Origin: Acidaminococcus hominis
GTDB taxonomy: Bacteria > Bacillota > Negativicutes > Acidaminococcales > Acidaminococcaceae
Direction: 5' to 3' (one strand)
DNA length: 12,119 nt
NCBI RefSeq assembly: GCF_021044795.1
Contig: NZ_JAJNOP010000007.1
A model generated the notes under the pieces. The model was not told where the DNA came from. It was given only the letters and a program-made list of their open reading frames with translations, and did no database searches. This document shows positions 1 through 6,454 of the stretch, in pieces. Position 1 is the first letter of the stretch. Each line of letters opens with the position of its first letter. The position numbers were made by a program, and so were the translations under genes.

Positions 1-47
1 TTGACAGCCTTTAATTTATCCTCTGCACTGACTTTCGATATAGACAT
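1..47 (-). CDS. Start of IS3-type transposase OrfA (partial, cut by window edge)
   Basis: Only the first 15 codons are visible, read leftwards from ATG at 47-45: MSISKVSAEDKLKAV. A good ribosome binding site (AAAGGAG on the minus strand, about 57-63) precedes the ATG. The Ser-Ala-Glu-Asp-Lys-Leu-Lys-x-Val pattern is like the N-terminus of helix-turn-helix OrfA proteins of IS3-family transposases, which bind the element ends and are followed by an integrase-type OrfB. This rests on a very short stretch and could be another small HTH protein. If it is an IS, the element lies to the left and its end should fall between the ATG and the AT-rich region beginning near 180. The TGCGAAAAAATG stretch read leftwards from base 172 is a possible terminus. 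Confidence 0.4.
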   Translation of the reverse strand, partial: MSISKVSAEDKLKAV

Positions 48-416
48 TTTACATACTCTCCTTTCAACGAATCCAGGAGGTTTAACTATATGCCAGTCTA
101 CTTTATTCATAGCATACCAAGCGTGAAGGAGGTGGGGACCGAAGGGCCTCGGAGGAAGTTTCATTTTTTCGCAGCCCCTTTTTTGATTTGGCTATACGTT
201 TCATTCATACATGTTAAATTATGCATAAAAGAGATAATTTGATGTAAGAAATTGTTTGCAGGAAGTTCAAAAAGTTGCATATAAAAAGGTCTTAAACGGT
301 GACAATGTAAGGAGATTTCACAATTCCGGAACAGAAAAACCGGGATTTGGCCAAGAAAAATCCGAACGTATCAGACAATTCATGAATAAAATAGATTAAA
401 TGATGAAGTAATAATA

Positions 417-446
417 TTGGTAATTTATAGAACTCATCGATATAAT
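417..446 (+). promoter_or_regulatory. Candidate sigma-70-type promoter for the operon
   Basis: A perfect -10 hexamer TATAAT (441-446) lies 18 bp after TTGGTA (417-422), which matches the -35 consensus at four of six positions. Transcription would start near 453. It is the best match in the region upstream of the first enzyme gene and points along the operon. The AT-rich background raises the chance of a random match. Confidence 0.45.
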
Positions 447-464
447 GTTCTTGTAAGGAACAGA

Positions 465-488
465 GAATTAAATGGATTCATTAAATTC
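465..488. repeat. Inverted repeat, candidate operator
   Basis: GAATTAAATG (465-474) and CATTAAATTC (479-488) form 10-bp arms that pair at nine of ten positions around a 4-base centre. The repeat starts about 12 bp after the predicted transcription start. That position would suit an operator for one of the two LysR regulators in this window or for another repressor. LysR sites are usually upstream of or overlapping the -35, so a roadblock site here would be atypical. Confidence 0.35.
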
Positions 489-525
489 ATAATTTCCAGA
501 CAATAATCTGTTTCATCATTCGGAG

Positions 526-545
526 TGCCGCAGGGGAAAGCGGCA
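526..545 (+). promoter_or_regulatory. Hairpin in the operon leader
   Basis: TGCCGC (526-531) pairs perfectly with GCGGCA (540-545) across an 8-base purine-rich loop, AGGGGAAA. It is a GC-rich island in an AT-rich leader, about 80 nt before the ribosome binding site of the first gene. There is no U-run after it, so it is not a simple terminator. It may stabilise the 5' end of the mRNA or bind a regulator. Confidence 0.35.
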
Positions 546-640
546 ACACAAAAATTGCATAAGGAGAAGTGGAGAACAAGAGGATTTTAATAGAGAGAAT
601 TTTCAGACCATTCTAAATAGACTTTCTAGGAGGTAATGTA

Positions 641-1435
641 ATGAAACGGAAGGTTTCTCTTGCGTATTTGACCATCCCCGGCGTGGAAGCTGTGGACCAG
701 ATTCGGATTGCTGCCGAAGCAGGCTATGACTTTGTCAGCCTGCGGACCATTCCCATGCATCAACCTGGTGAACCGGCCAATGAATTGGAAAAGGATCCTG
801 CCCTGTTCAAGAAAATCCAGGAAACCTTAAAGGCTTACAACCTGAAGCCTCTGGACATTGAACTGGTACGCGTGAAGGAAGATTTGCCCAAGGATTACCG
901 GGGCGCTTTTGAAAAGGCCGCCCAGCTGGGCGCCACCCAGGTACTGTGCAGCGTTTGGACGGAAGACAGAAACTTCGCCATCGATACGCTGGGCAGCTAC
1001 TGTGAACAGGCCAAGGAATTCGGCCTGCAGATGGATTTGGAATTTCCGGCAATTTCCGGCCTGCGGAGCCTGAAAGATGTCATCGCCGTACAGGATGCCA
1101 TCAAGGCCCCCAACCTGAAGCTGCTGATGGATATCCTGTATGTGTACTGGGATAACGAAACCCCGGAACTGATCAAGAATACGGATCCTTCCCGGTTTGG
1201 TTTGATCCACATGTGCGACTGCCCCAAGGATTACCTGTCCTACGAAAAAGTCGTCATCATGCGGGAAAAGAGAGAGTACCCGGGCCTGGGAGCTGCTCCC
1301 ATTGCCCAGTACCTGGAAGCTTTCCCGGCGGAGCTGCCCTGCTCCATTGAGCTTCCCAACAAGGAATACATTGAGAAATACGGTGCTCTGGGCCATGCGA
1401 AAAACTGCCTGGAAAACCTGAAAAAATTATTTTAA
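641..1435 (+). CDS. Xylose-isomerase-like TIM-barrel enzyme (isomerase, epimerase or dehydratase)
   Basis: This is a 264-residue, single-domain protein of the AP endonuclease 2/xylose isomerase TIM-barrel superfamily, which includes IolE (inosose dehydratase), IolI, hydroxypyruvate isomerase and 3-dehydroshikimate dehydratase. The four metal ligands expected for the fold are present in order: Glu134 (MDLEF), Asp164 (LMDIL), His190 (LIHMCD) and Glu237 (SIELPN). The C-terminal RxYPGLGAAP stretch (about 211-220) matches the substrate-loop region of IolI/IolE-type enzymes. The length is normal and the catalytic set is complete, so it should be an active cytoplasmic divalent-metal enzyme. The start is set by AGGAGG at 628-633, 7 bases before ATG. 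It is the first gene of the operon and lies 36 bases before the dehydrogenase gene. The reaction cannot be fixed from sequence. Next to a dehydrogenase and a ThDP enzyme, a dehydratase of the IolE kind is my best inference. Confidence 0.8.
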   Translation: MKRKVSLAYLTIPGVEAVDQIRIAAEAGYDFVSLRTIPMHQPGEPANELEKDPALFKKIQETLKAYNLKPLDIELVRVKEDLPKDYRGAFEKAAQLGATQVLCSVWTEDRNFAIDTLGSYCEQAKEFGLQMDLEFPAISGLRSLKDVIAVQDAIKAPNLKLLMDILYVYWDNETPELIKNTDPSRFGLIHMCDCPKDYLSYEKVVIMREKREYPGLGAAPIAQYLEAFPAELPCSIELPNKEYIEKYGALGHAKNCLENLKKLF

Positions 1436-1471
1436 AAATTACTTTTGAGGCTAAAGAAAGAAGGGAATGAA

Positions 1472-2332
1472 ATGAACGTTGATATCAACACGAAATTCAT
1501 TACGCTGTTAGGCGATCCTTTGGCACAATCCTTTGCCGCCAGAATGCAGAACAAAGCGTATGAAGCAGCCGGCATGAACATGGTGTATTTCTACACGGTG
1601 ACCGGCAACGAACACCTGGGTGAAATCGTCAATGCCCTGCGCTATATGCCCTTTGCTGGGTTTGCCGTAACGAAACCCAACAAGATCAAGGTGCTGGAGT
1701 ATCTGGATGAACTGGATCCCCTGTGCCAGAAGATGGGCTCCTGCAACACGGTTGTGAAGGAAGGCACCAAGCTCATCGGCCACAACACCGACGGCGTTGG
1801 TTTCTACACCGCCATCACGGAAGCCGGCGTAAAGGTTGACCAAAACGTATTCTTCTGCTTCGGCGGCGGCGGTGCCGGCCGGGCCATGTGCTCCATCCTG
1901 GCTTACCACGGCGCCCGGAAGATTTACATCACCGACCTGTTTGAAGACTGCGCCCGGTCCCTGGTAGATGACATCAACAAGAACTTCTCCACTATCGCCG
2001 AATTCGTTCCCCATGGTGATTTCTCCAAACTTGCAGCCTGCGATATTATCCTGAACGCCAGCGGCGTTGGTATGGGTCACAGCATTGGTGAAACCCCCAT
2101 GCCCAAGGAATACATCAACAAAGGCCAAATCTTCTTTGATGCCTGCTACAACCCGGACAAAACCCAGTTTCTGCTAAACGCTGAAGAAGCTGGCTGCCAG
2201 ATTATGAACGGCCTGATGATGTCCCTGTACCAGGGTACGGCCCAAATCGAACTGTGGACCGGCAAAAAGGCTCCTGTTGACGTAATGCGCAACGAACTCT
2301 TGACCATCCTGGCAGAACAGAATCAGAAATGA
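1472..2332 (+). CDS. Shikimate/quinate dehydrogenase-like oxidoreductase (AroE family paralogue)
   Basis: This is a 286-residue protein with both AroE halves. The N-terminal substrate domain keeps the catalytic Lys71 (VTKPNK), Asn92 (SCNTV) and Asp107 (HNTDG). The C-terminal nucleotide domain has a GGGGAGRA loop (131-138), and Gln254 near the C-terminus matches the conserved Gln after the GLxM turn. AroE normally has Ser-x-Ser to hold the shikimate carboxylate. Here it reads QSFA, so Ser20 remains and the second Ser is Ala22, with Gln in place of the usual His before it. This points to a catabolic dehydrogenase for a related cyclic hydroxy acid or polyol, not the biosynthetic enzyme. The start is chosen as ATG 1472 because GAAAGAAGGG (1456-1465) sits just upstream. 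A TTG at 1445 would add nine residues, place the binding site inside the gene and lacks its own site. Specificity and cofactor (NAD or NADP) are not certain. Confidence 0.8.
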   Translation: MNVDINTKFITLLGDPLAQSFAARMQNKAYEAAGMNMVYFYTVTGNEHLGEIVNALRYMPFAGFAVTKPNKIKVLEYLDELDPLCQKMGSCNTVVKEGTKLIGHNTDGVGFYTAITEAGVKVDQNVFFCFGGGGAGRAMCSILAYHGARKIYITDLFEDCARSLVDDINKNFSTIAEFVPHGDFSKLAACDIILNASGVGMGHSIGETPMPKEYINKGQIFFDACYNPDKTQFLLNAEEAGCQIMNGLMMSLYQGTAQIELWTGKKAPVDVMRNELLTILAEQNQK

Positions 2333-2371
2333 TGCTTCTGCTCCTACACCAACCAAAGGAGGCTTATTAGA

Positions 2372-2929
2372 ATGAAATTGCTTGATTGGCTGAATAAACA
2401 TTTGGAAGAATCATTCATGGTCGTCATGCTGGTTCTCATTGCCTGCGTCAGCATGCTGCAGGTTATCGTTAGAAAGATTCCGGGGATGAGTTCCCTGACC
2501 TGGGCCGAGGAATTTTGCCGGTTCATGTGGATCTGGAGCGTATTCATCTCCCTGCCCTATACCATCCTCAATGAGAATATGCTGCGGGTGGGCGTATTGA
2601 AAGATATGCTGCCGGACAAGGTAAAGAAAGTAGTCAACATTGTAGTAGACGTTGTTACCATGGCCTGCATGTTCTACCTGGGCTACTATTCCATCGAAGT
2701 GTATGACAACATCGCCAGAAGTCATGAAATTTCTCCGGCAATGCAATGGCCTATGTCTTTTGTATATTTCTTCATGATTATCGGCTTCTTCCTGGGTGGT
2801 GTGCGCGGCATCCAAGTCATCGTCCGTCATATTCAGCACTTCGGTGACAGAGAACTGACCACCATTGAACAAACCATGGCAGACGCCAAGAAAGAAACTG
2901 AACTGGCACAGGAAGGAGATGTGAAGTAA
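2372..2929 (+). CDS. dctQ: TRAP transporter small membrane subunit
   Basis: The 185-residue protein has four predicted membrane helices (about 14-34, 50-68, 86-106 and 127-150) and the DctQ signature WAEEFCRFMWIW (44-55) at the start of helix 2. The C-terminal 35 residues are charged and cytoplasmic. DctQ pairs with DctM to form the membrane part of a sodium- or proton-driven tripartite transporter that takes a ligand from the solute receptor. AAAGGAGG at 2355-2362 fixes the start. The stop overlaps the first base of dctM, so the two are translationally coupled. Confidence 0.92.
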   Translation: MKLLDWLNKHLEESFMVVMLVLIACVSMLQVIVRKIPGMSSLTWAEEFCRFMWIWSVFISLPYTILNENMLRVGVLKDMLPDKVKKVVNIVVDVVTMACMFYLGYYSIEVYDNIARSHEISPAMQWPMSFVYFFMIIGFFLGGVRGIQVIVRHIQHFGDRELTTIEQTMADAKKETELAQEGDVK

Positions 2930-4227
2930 TGGCTGCAGTACTTGTATTCGCGGTATTCCTGATTGGAATTGCACTTTCCATTCCCATCGGGGTCAGCATG
3001 ATCCTGGGCTCCGTTGCCCCTATTGAATTGATGCATAAAGGCGGCTCTATTGTACAGCTGCTGAACAACACCTTCTCCGGCGCCAACTCCACCCCTATCC
3101 TGGCTGTTCCCCTGTTCATCCTGGGCGGCGTTATCATGGCCAAGGGCGGTATTTCCCGGAAACTGTTCAACTTCTTCGCTTACTTTGCCGGCCGGTTTAC
3201 CGGCGGCCTGCCCTGCGCAGTAATCCTGACCTGCCTGTTCTACGGTGCCATCTCCGGTTCCGGTCCTGCTACCACCGCCGCTGTAGGCGCTATGTGCGTA
3301 CCGTTCCTGACGGACTTGGGCTATGACAAAACCTGGAGCGCTGGCCTGATTGCTGTTGCCGGCGGCTTGGGCGTAATCATCCCGCCTTCCATTCCTTTCG
3401 TACTGTACTCCCTGGCAACGGGCGTATCCACTGGTGACCTGTTCCTGGGCGGTGTATTCCCCGGCATCCTGATTGGTGTTGCCCTGATGGTTTATGCTGT
3501 GTACTACTGTGTGAAGAAAGGCGAAGACAAAGACAAGATCAAAGAAAGAATGAGCGAATTGTCTTCCCAAGGTCTGGTTAACCTGTTCAAAGACAGCTTC
3601 TGGGCTCTGCTGTGCCCTGTAATCGTACTGGGCGGTATCTACACCGGCTTCACCACTCCTACCGAGGCTGCTACCGTATCCGTATTCTACGCCATCCTGG
3701 TTTCCCTGTTCATCTACAAATCCATGAAGTTCAGCGAATTGCTGCCCATGCTGTGTGAATCCGTTAAGACCTACGGCGGCCTGGCCTTCGTACTGGCCTT
3801 TGCTACCGCCTTCGGCCGCGTACTGTCCCTGACCCGCGCCACCAAAGTGGTGGAAAGCTTCATCCTGGGCAACTTCACTTCCGCCTTCTCCGTACTGACC
3901 GTACTGACCATCATCTTCTTCCTGCTGGGTATGGTTATGGATACCGGCCCGGCCATCATCATCCTGGCTCCCATCCTGTTGCCTGCCTGCGTAAAACTGG
4001 GTGTAGATCCGGTTCACCTGGGCGTAGTACTGGTATGCTGCCTGTCCATCGGCCTGGCAACGCCTCCCTTTGGGTTGGACTTGTTCGTAGCCGGGAACAT
4101 AGCGGAGAAACAGCCAATGGATGTAGCCAAGAAGGCTTTCCCCTTCATTGTTTCCTTCACCATTGCCCTGTTCATGATTGTGTATATCCCCTGGCTGTCC
4201 ACCTATCTGCCGGGACTGCTGAAATAA
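2929..4227 (+). CDS. dctM: TRAP transporter large permease subunit
   Basis: The 432-residue length is typical of DctM, the channel-forming subunit with about 12 membrane helices. Family motifs seen include TPILAVPLFILGG (about 55-67), GAISGSGPATTAAVG (106-120), GGLGVIIPPSIP (145-156), a TPTEAA motif in the second half and ATPPFGLDLF near the C-terminus. The two half-repeats of the ion transporter superfamily are recognisable. The start ATG shares its A with the dctQ stop (TAATG), with GGAAGGAG at 2911-2918 upstream. It would act with dctQ and dctP to import an organic acid using an ion gradient. Nothing is missing or truncated. Confidence 0.95.
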   Translation: MAAVLVFAVFLIGIALSIPIGVSMILGSVAPIELMHKGGSIVQLLNNTFSGANSTPILAVPLFILGGVIMAKGGISRKLFNFFAYFAGRFTGGLPCAVILTCLFYGAISGSGPATTAAVGAMCVPFLTDLGYDKTWSAGLIAVAGGLGVIIPPSIPFVLYSLATGVSTGDLFLGGVFPGILIGVALMVYAVYYCVKKGEDKDKIKERMSELSSQGLVNLFKDSFWALLCPVIVLGGIYTGFTTPTEAATVSVFYAILVSLFIYKSMKFSELLPMLCESVKTYGGLAFVLAFATAFGRVLSLTRATKVVESFILGNFTSAFSVLTVLTIIFFLLGMVMDTGPAIIILAPILLPACVKLGVDPVHLGVVLVCCLSIGLATPPFGLDLFVAGNIAEKQPMDVAKKAFPFIVSFTIALFMIVYIPWLSTYLPGLLK

Positions 4228-4237
4228 ACCTGGTGTT

Positions 4238-4264
4238 TTCGGGCAGGACCTGCTTCTGCCCGAA
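4238..4264 (+). promoter_or_regulatory. Perfect 9-bp hairpin between dctM and dctP
   Basis: TTCGGGCAG (4238-4246) and CTGCCCGAA (4256-4264) pair perfectly around a 9-base loop. No U-run follows, so full termination is unlikely. The hairpin starts 10 bases after the dctM stop and ends 19 bases before the dctP ribosome binding site. In binding-protein-dependent transporters the receptor is often made in excess. A structure here could protect or define the 5' end of a processed dctP mRNA. Confidence 0.6.
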
Positions 4265-4297
4265 CCTATAGATTCATCATCTTAAGGAGGTATTCGT

Positions 4298-5377
4298 ATG
4301 AAAAAATCCATGAGAAAGCTCGCAAGTGCAGTATTGGCCGGTTTGATGGTAGCTTCCCTGACCGCCTGCGGCGGCGGTGACGACGCCAAGAAAGACACCA
4401 AATCCGCCGGCAAGGGTGACTTTGCCAATTTGAAGGAAGTGGAACTGATTGGTGCCGATACGTCTGCTAAAGACGCCATCGCCCAAAAATTCGGCGAAGC
4501 AGTTGCCAAGAACGTAGCTGATATCACCGGCGGCAAGCTGAAAATCGACTACCATCCCAATGGGGAACTGGGCGACGACGAAGATCTGATCCGGCAGCTG
4601 AAATCCAACGATATCCAGATCGTGGTTTGCCAGATGGCTCCTTTGACCGCTGTAATTCCGGAAACCGCTGTATTCGACCTGCCCATGTCCTTTGCTAAAT
4701 ATAAAGGCGATGCCATTGACAAGGTCCTGAACGGCAATGGGGAATTCAACAAGAAACTGTCCGCTGCCTATGATAAGGCCGGCCTGCATTACCTGGGCAT
4801 CCTGCAAAATGGTACCTTCCGTCTGACCACGGCCAACCGGGATCTGAAGACTGTGGACGACTACAAAGGCCTGAAGATTCGTACCATGAGCAACAAGAAC
4901 CACATGGACTTCTGGTCCGCCCTGGGTGCTAACCCCACTCCTTTGGCTTTCTCTGAACTGTACTTTGCTCTGCAGAGCGGTACCGTAGATGCTGAAGAAA
5001 ACGCCAGCGATACCATCGTAAACTCCAACTTCAACGAAGTACAAAAGTACTTGGCTGATACCAACCATATCCTGTACGCCAACCAAATGGCCATCAACAA
5101 GAAAGCCTATGACAGCCTGGATCCTGCCTACCAGAAAGCCCTGAACCAAGCTGTTAAACAAGCCATGGATGAACTGCGTCCGACCCTGGAAAAGGTTGAC
5201 AAGGACAACAAGGACATCCTGAAGAAGAGAGGCATGACCGAGATTACCTATGATAAGTCCTTCTTCGATCAGGTTCTGAACAACGAAGGCGTAAAAGCCC
5301 TGTACAAGAAAATCGACGACCAAATCGGCGGCCTGGGCACTACGCTGATGAAAGAACTGGATGCTGCCAGCAAATAA
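4298..5377 (+). CDS. dctP: TRAP transporter solute-binding lipoprotein
   Basis: This 359-residue extracytoplasmic receptor has a lipoprotein signal: a basic N-terminus, a hydrophobic core and lipobox LTAC with Cys24 as the lipidated residue. A Gly-rich linker follows. The mature part shows the DctP family core: GLKIR with the conserved carboxylate-binding Arg195, LGANPTPLAFSELYFALQSG (209-228), the VDAEEN stretch (230-235) and the EVQKY...TNH region (247-257). Arg195 implies a ligand with a carboxylate. TAAGGAGG at 4283-4290 sets the start 7 bases downstream. The gene sits at the 3' end of the TRAP set behind an intercistronic hairpin. The exact ligand cannot be read from sequence; the neighbouring enzymes suggest a hydroxylated cyclic or branched acid. 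Confidence 0.93.
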   Translation: MKKSMRKLASAVLAGLMVASLTACGGGDDAKKDTKSAGKGDFANLKEVELIGADTSAKDAIAQKFGEAVAKNVADITGGKLKIDYHPNGELGDDEDLIRQLKSNDIQIVVCQMAPLTAVIPETAVFDLPMSFAKYKGDAIDKVLNGNGEFNKKLSAAYDKAGLHYLGILQNGTFRLTTANRDLKTVDDYKGLKIRTMSNKNHMDFWSALGANPTPLAFSELYFALQSGTVDAEENASDTIVNSNFNEVQKYLADTNHILYANQMAINKKAYDSLDPAYQKALNQAVKQAMDELRPTLEKVDKDNKDILKKRGMTEITYDKSFFDQVLNNEGVKALYKKIDDQIGGLGTTLMKELDAASK

Positions 5378-5411
5378 GTTGGGTTTGTAAGTCAGTAAGA
5401 ATGAATACTCG

Positions 5412-5441
5412 TTTCCTTCCCTCTTCTATTTCGGGTACAAT
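5412..5441 (+). promoter_or_regulatory. Weak candidate promoter before the LysR gene
   Basis: TACAAT (5436-5441) matches the -10 consensus at five of six positions in the 114-base gap after dctP. The matching -35 region, TTTCCT (5412-5417, 18-bp spacing), is poor. No terminator is seen after dctP, so the regulator may be read both from the operon and from this weak internal start. Confidence 0.25.
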
Positions 5442-5491
5442 AGAACCAGACGTACTATGAAGCAATGTGGAAGGAAGAGGGGGAAACGCTT

Positions 5492-6454
5492 ATGCAGCTG
5501 CAATGGTTGTACTATTTCGTAACAATCGCAGAACTGGAACACTACACCAGGGCTGCAGAAAAACTAAAGATTAGCCAATCCAACCTGAGCCATGCCATCA
5601 AAAGCATGGAACGGGAACTGGGCGCGGAACTGTTTGAACGGCAGGGACGGAATGTAAAACTCAACAAGTATGGCAAGCTGTTCCTGCCCTACGCCCAGAA
5701 ATCTTTGAATACCCTGGAAGCAGGGGAAAACGCTCTCAAAGAATACATCGATCCCAACTCCGGGACCATCATCATTGGCGGTTTCTATTCTATCGAAGCT
5801 TTTACCACGGATCTGATGATCCGCTACCACAGTGAAACCAACCGCCTGGGCGTACAATTCCAGTATTCCTCGGAAGGCTGGTTCAATCTACAAAAGCATC
5901 TATTGGATGGATCCATGGATCTGATCCTATGTACCAAGGTGAATTCGCCCCGGGTCGGGTCGTACTATATCGGCTCCCATCCCCTGGTGGCGTTGGTATC
6001 CGAACAACATCGGTTTGCCCAGCGGTCCAGCCTGAAGCTGGAAGATTTCCAAGGAGAGAACTTCATTTCCTTTGACTCCTCCGGGCAGATCAGCAGCAGA
6101 ATGAAGGAAATTTTTGAGCAGAAACACCTGCACGTGAATATTGTCACAGAAACTCCCAACGACGTAATCATCTACGGCCTGGTGGCAGCGGGGCACGGCA
6201 TTGCCGTGGTTCCCTATCCTTTAAGCGGAGCGCCCTACGGCACCAAGGTGATTCCCATTGCCGACGAGGCCATGACGGACCGGCCCCTGTACCTGCAATG
6301 GAACAAGGACCGGTACATTCCCCCGGCAGCGGAGTTTTTCAAGAACTATATCATGCGCAGCGGCGACGTATTAAACCAATATTTCGTTCGTCACGGCATC
6401 AGCTTTACCGCTGATGCAGACCAGATGAACAATCGGGAGGACCCTACATTATGA
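5492..6454 (+). CDS. LysR-type transcriptional regulator inside the operon
   Basis: This is a 320-residue LysR-family activator. Residues 1-60 form the winged helix-turn-helix (YTRAAEKLKISQSNLSHAI, 18-36, then LGAELFERQGR). A linker helix follows, and residues from about 88 to 295 form the periplasmic-binding-protein-like effector domain, with the usual GIAVVPYPL segment in its second half. ATG 5492 is chosen because it is preceded by GGAAGAGGGGG (5469-5479) and starts at the usual LysR N-terminus; ATG 5465 would add nine odd residues. Its stop overlaps the ThDP-enzyme start by four bases (ATGA), so regulator and enzyme are translationally coupled. LysR genes are usually divergent from their targets, so a position inside the transcript is less common. 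It probably senses the imported acid or a pathway intermediate and may act on the 417-490 region. Confidence 0.92.
   Translation: MQLQWLYYFVTIAELEHYTRAAEKLKISQSNLSHAIKSMERELGAELFERQGRNVKLNKYGKLFLPYAQKSLNTLEAGENALKEYIDPNSGTIIIGGFYSIEAFTTDLMIRYHSETNRLGVQFQYSSEGWFNLQKHLLDGSMDLILCTKVNSPRVGSYYIGSHPLVALVSEQHRFAQRSSLKLEDFQGENFISFDSSGQISSRMKEIFEQKHLHVNIVTETPNDVIIYGLVAAGHGIAVVPYPLSGAPYGTKVIPIADEAMTDRPLYLQWNKDRYIPPAAEFFKNYIMRSGDVLNQYFVRHGISFTADADQMNNREDPTL

Larger units (their letters stand above)
180..640. promoter_or_regulatory. AT-rich control region and leader ahead of the catabolic operon
   Basis: This stretch carries no convincing gene and is much more AT-rich than the coding sequence to its right. 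It contains a candidate promoter (417-446), an inverted repeat just beyond the expected transcription start (465-488), a leader hairpin (526-545) and the AGGAGG (628-633) that serves the first gene. If the promoter is right, the leader is nearly 190 nt, long enough for RNA-level control, although I recognise no named riboswitch. A reading frame with no stop from 238 to 399 has no usable start codon and may be a remnant of an older gene. Confidence 0.5.

Noticed and set aside
90..242. Plus-strand 50-codon frame with AGGAGG (75-80) in front of ATG 90
   Set aside because: It lies in the leader of the OrfA-like gene on the other strand, has no recognisable protein character, and runs across the likely IS boundary. 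The AGGAGG occurs in a purine-rich stretch with other such matches, so I treat it as chance.
1445..1471. TTG start adding nine residues to the AroE-like protein
   Set aside because: The purine-rich ribosome binding site (1456-1465) lies inside this extension and serves ATG 1472, which also gives the usual AroE N-terminus.
2833..4017. Long minus-strand open frame (394 codons) opposite dctM
   Set aside because: Its Gln/Gly/Ala-rich composition is what results from reading the complement of a membrane protein gene, and dctM is unmistakable.
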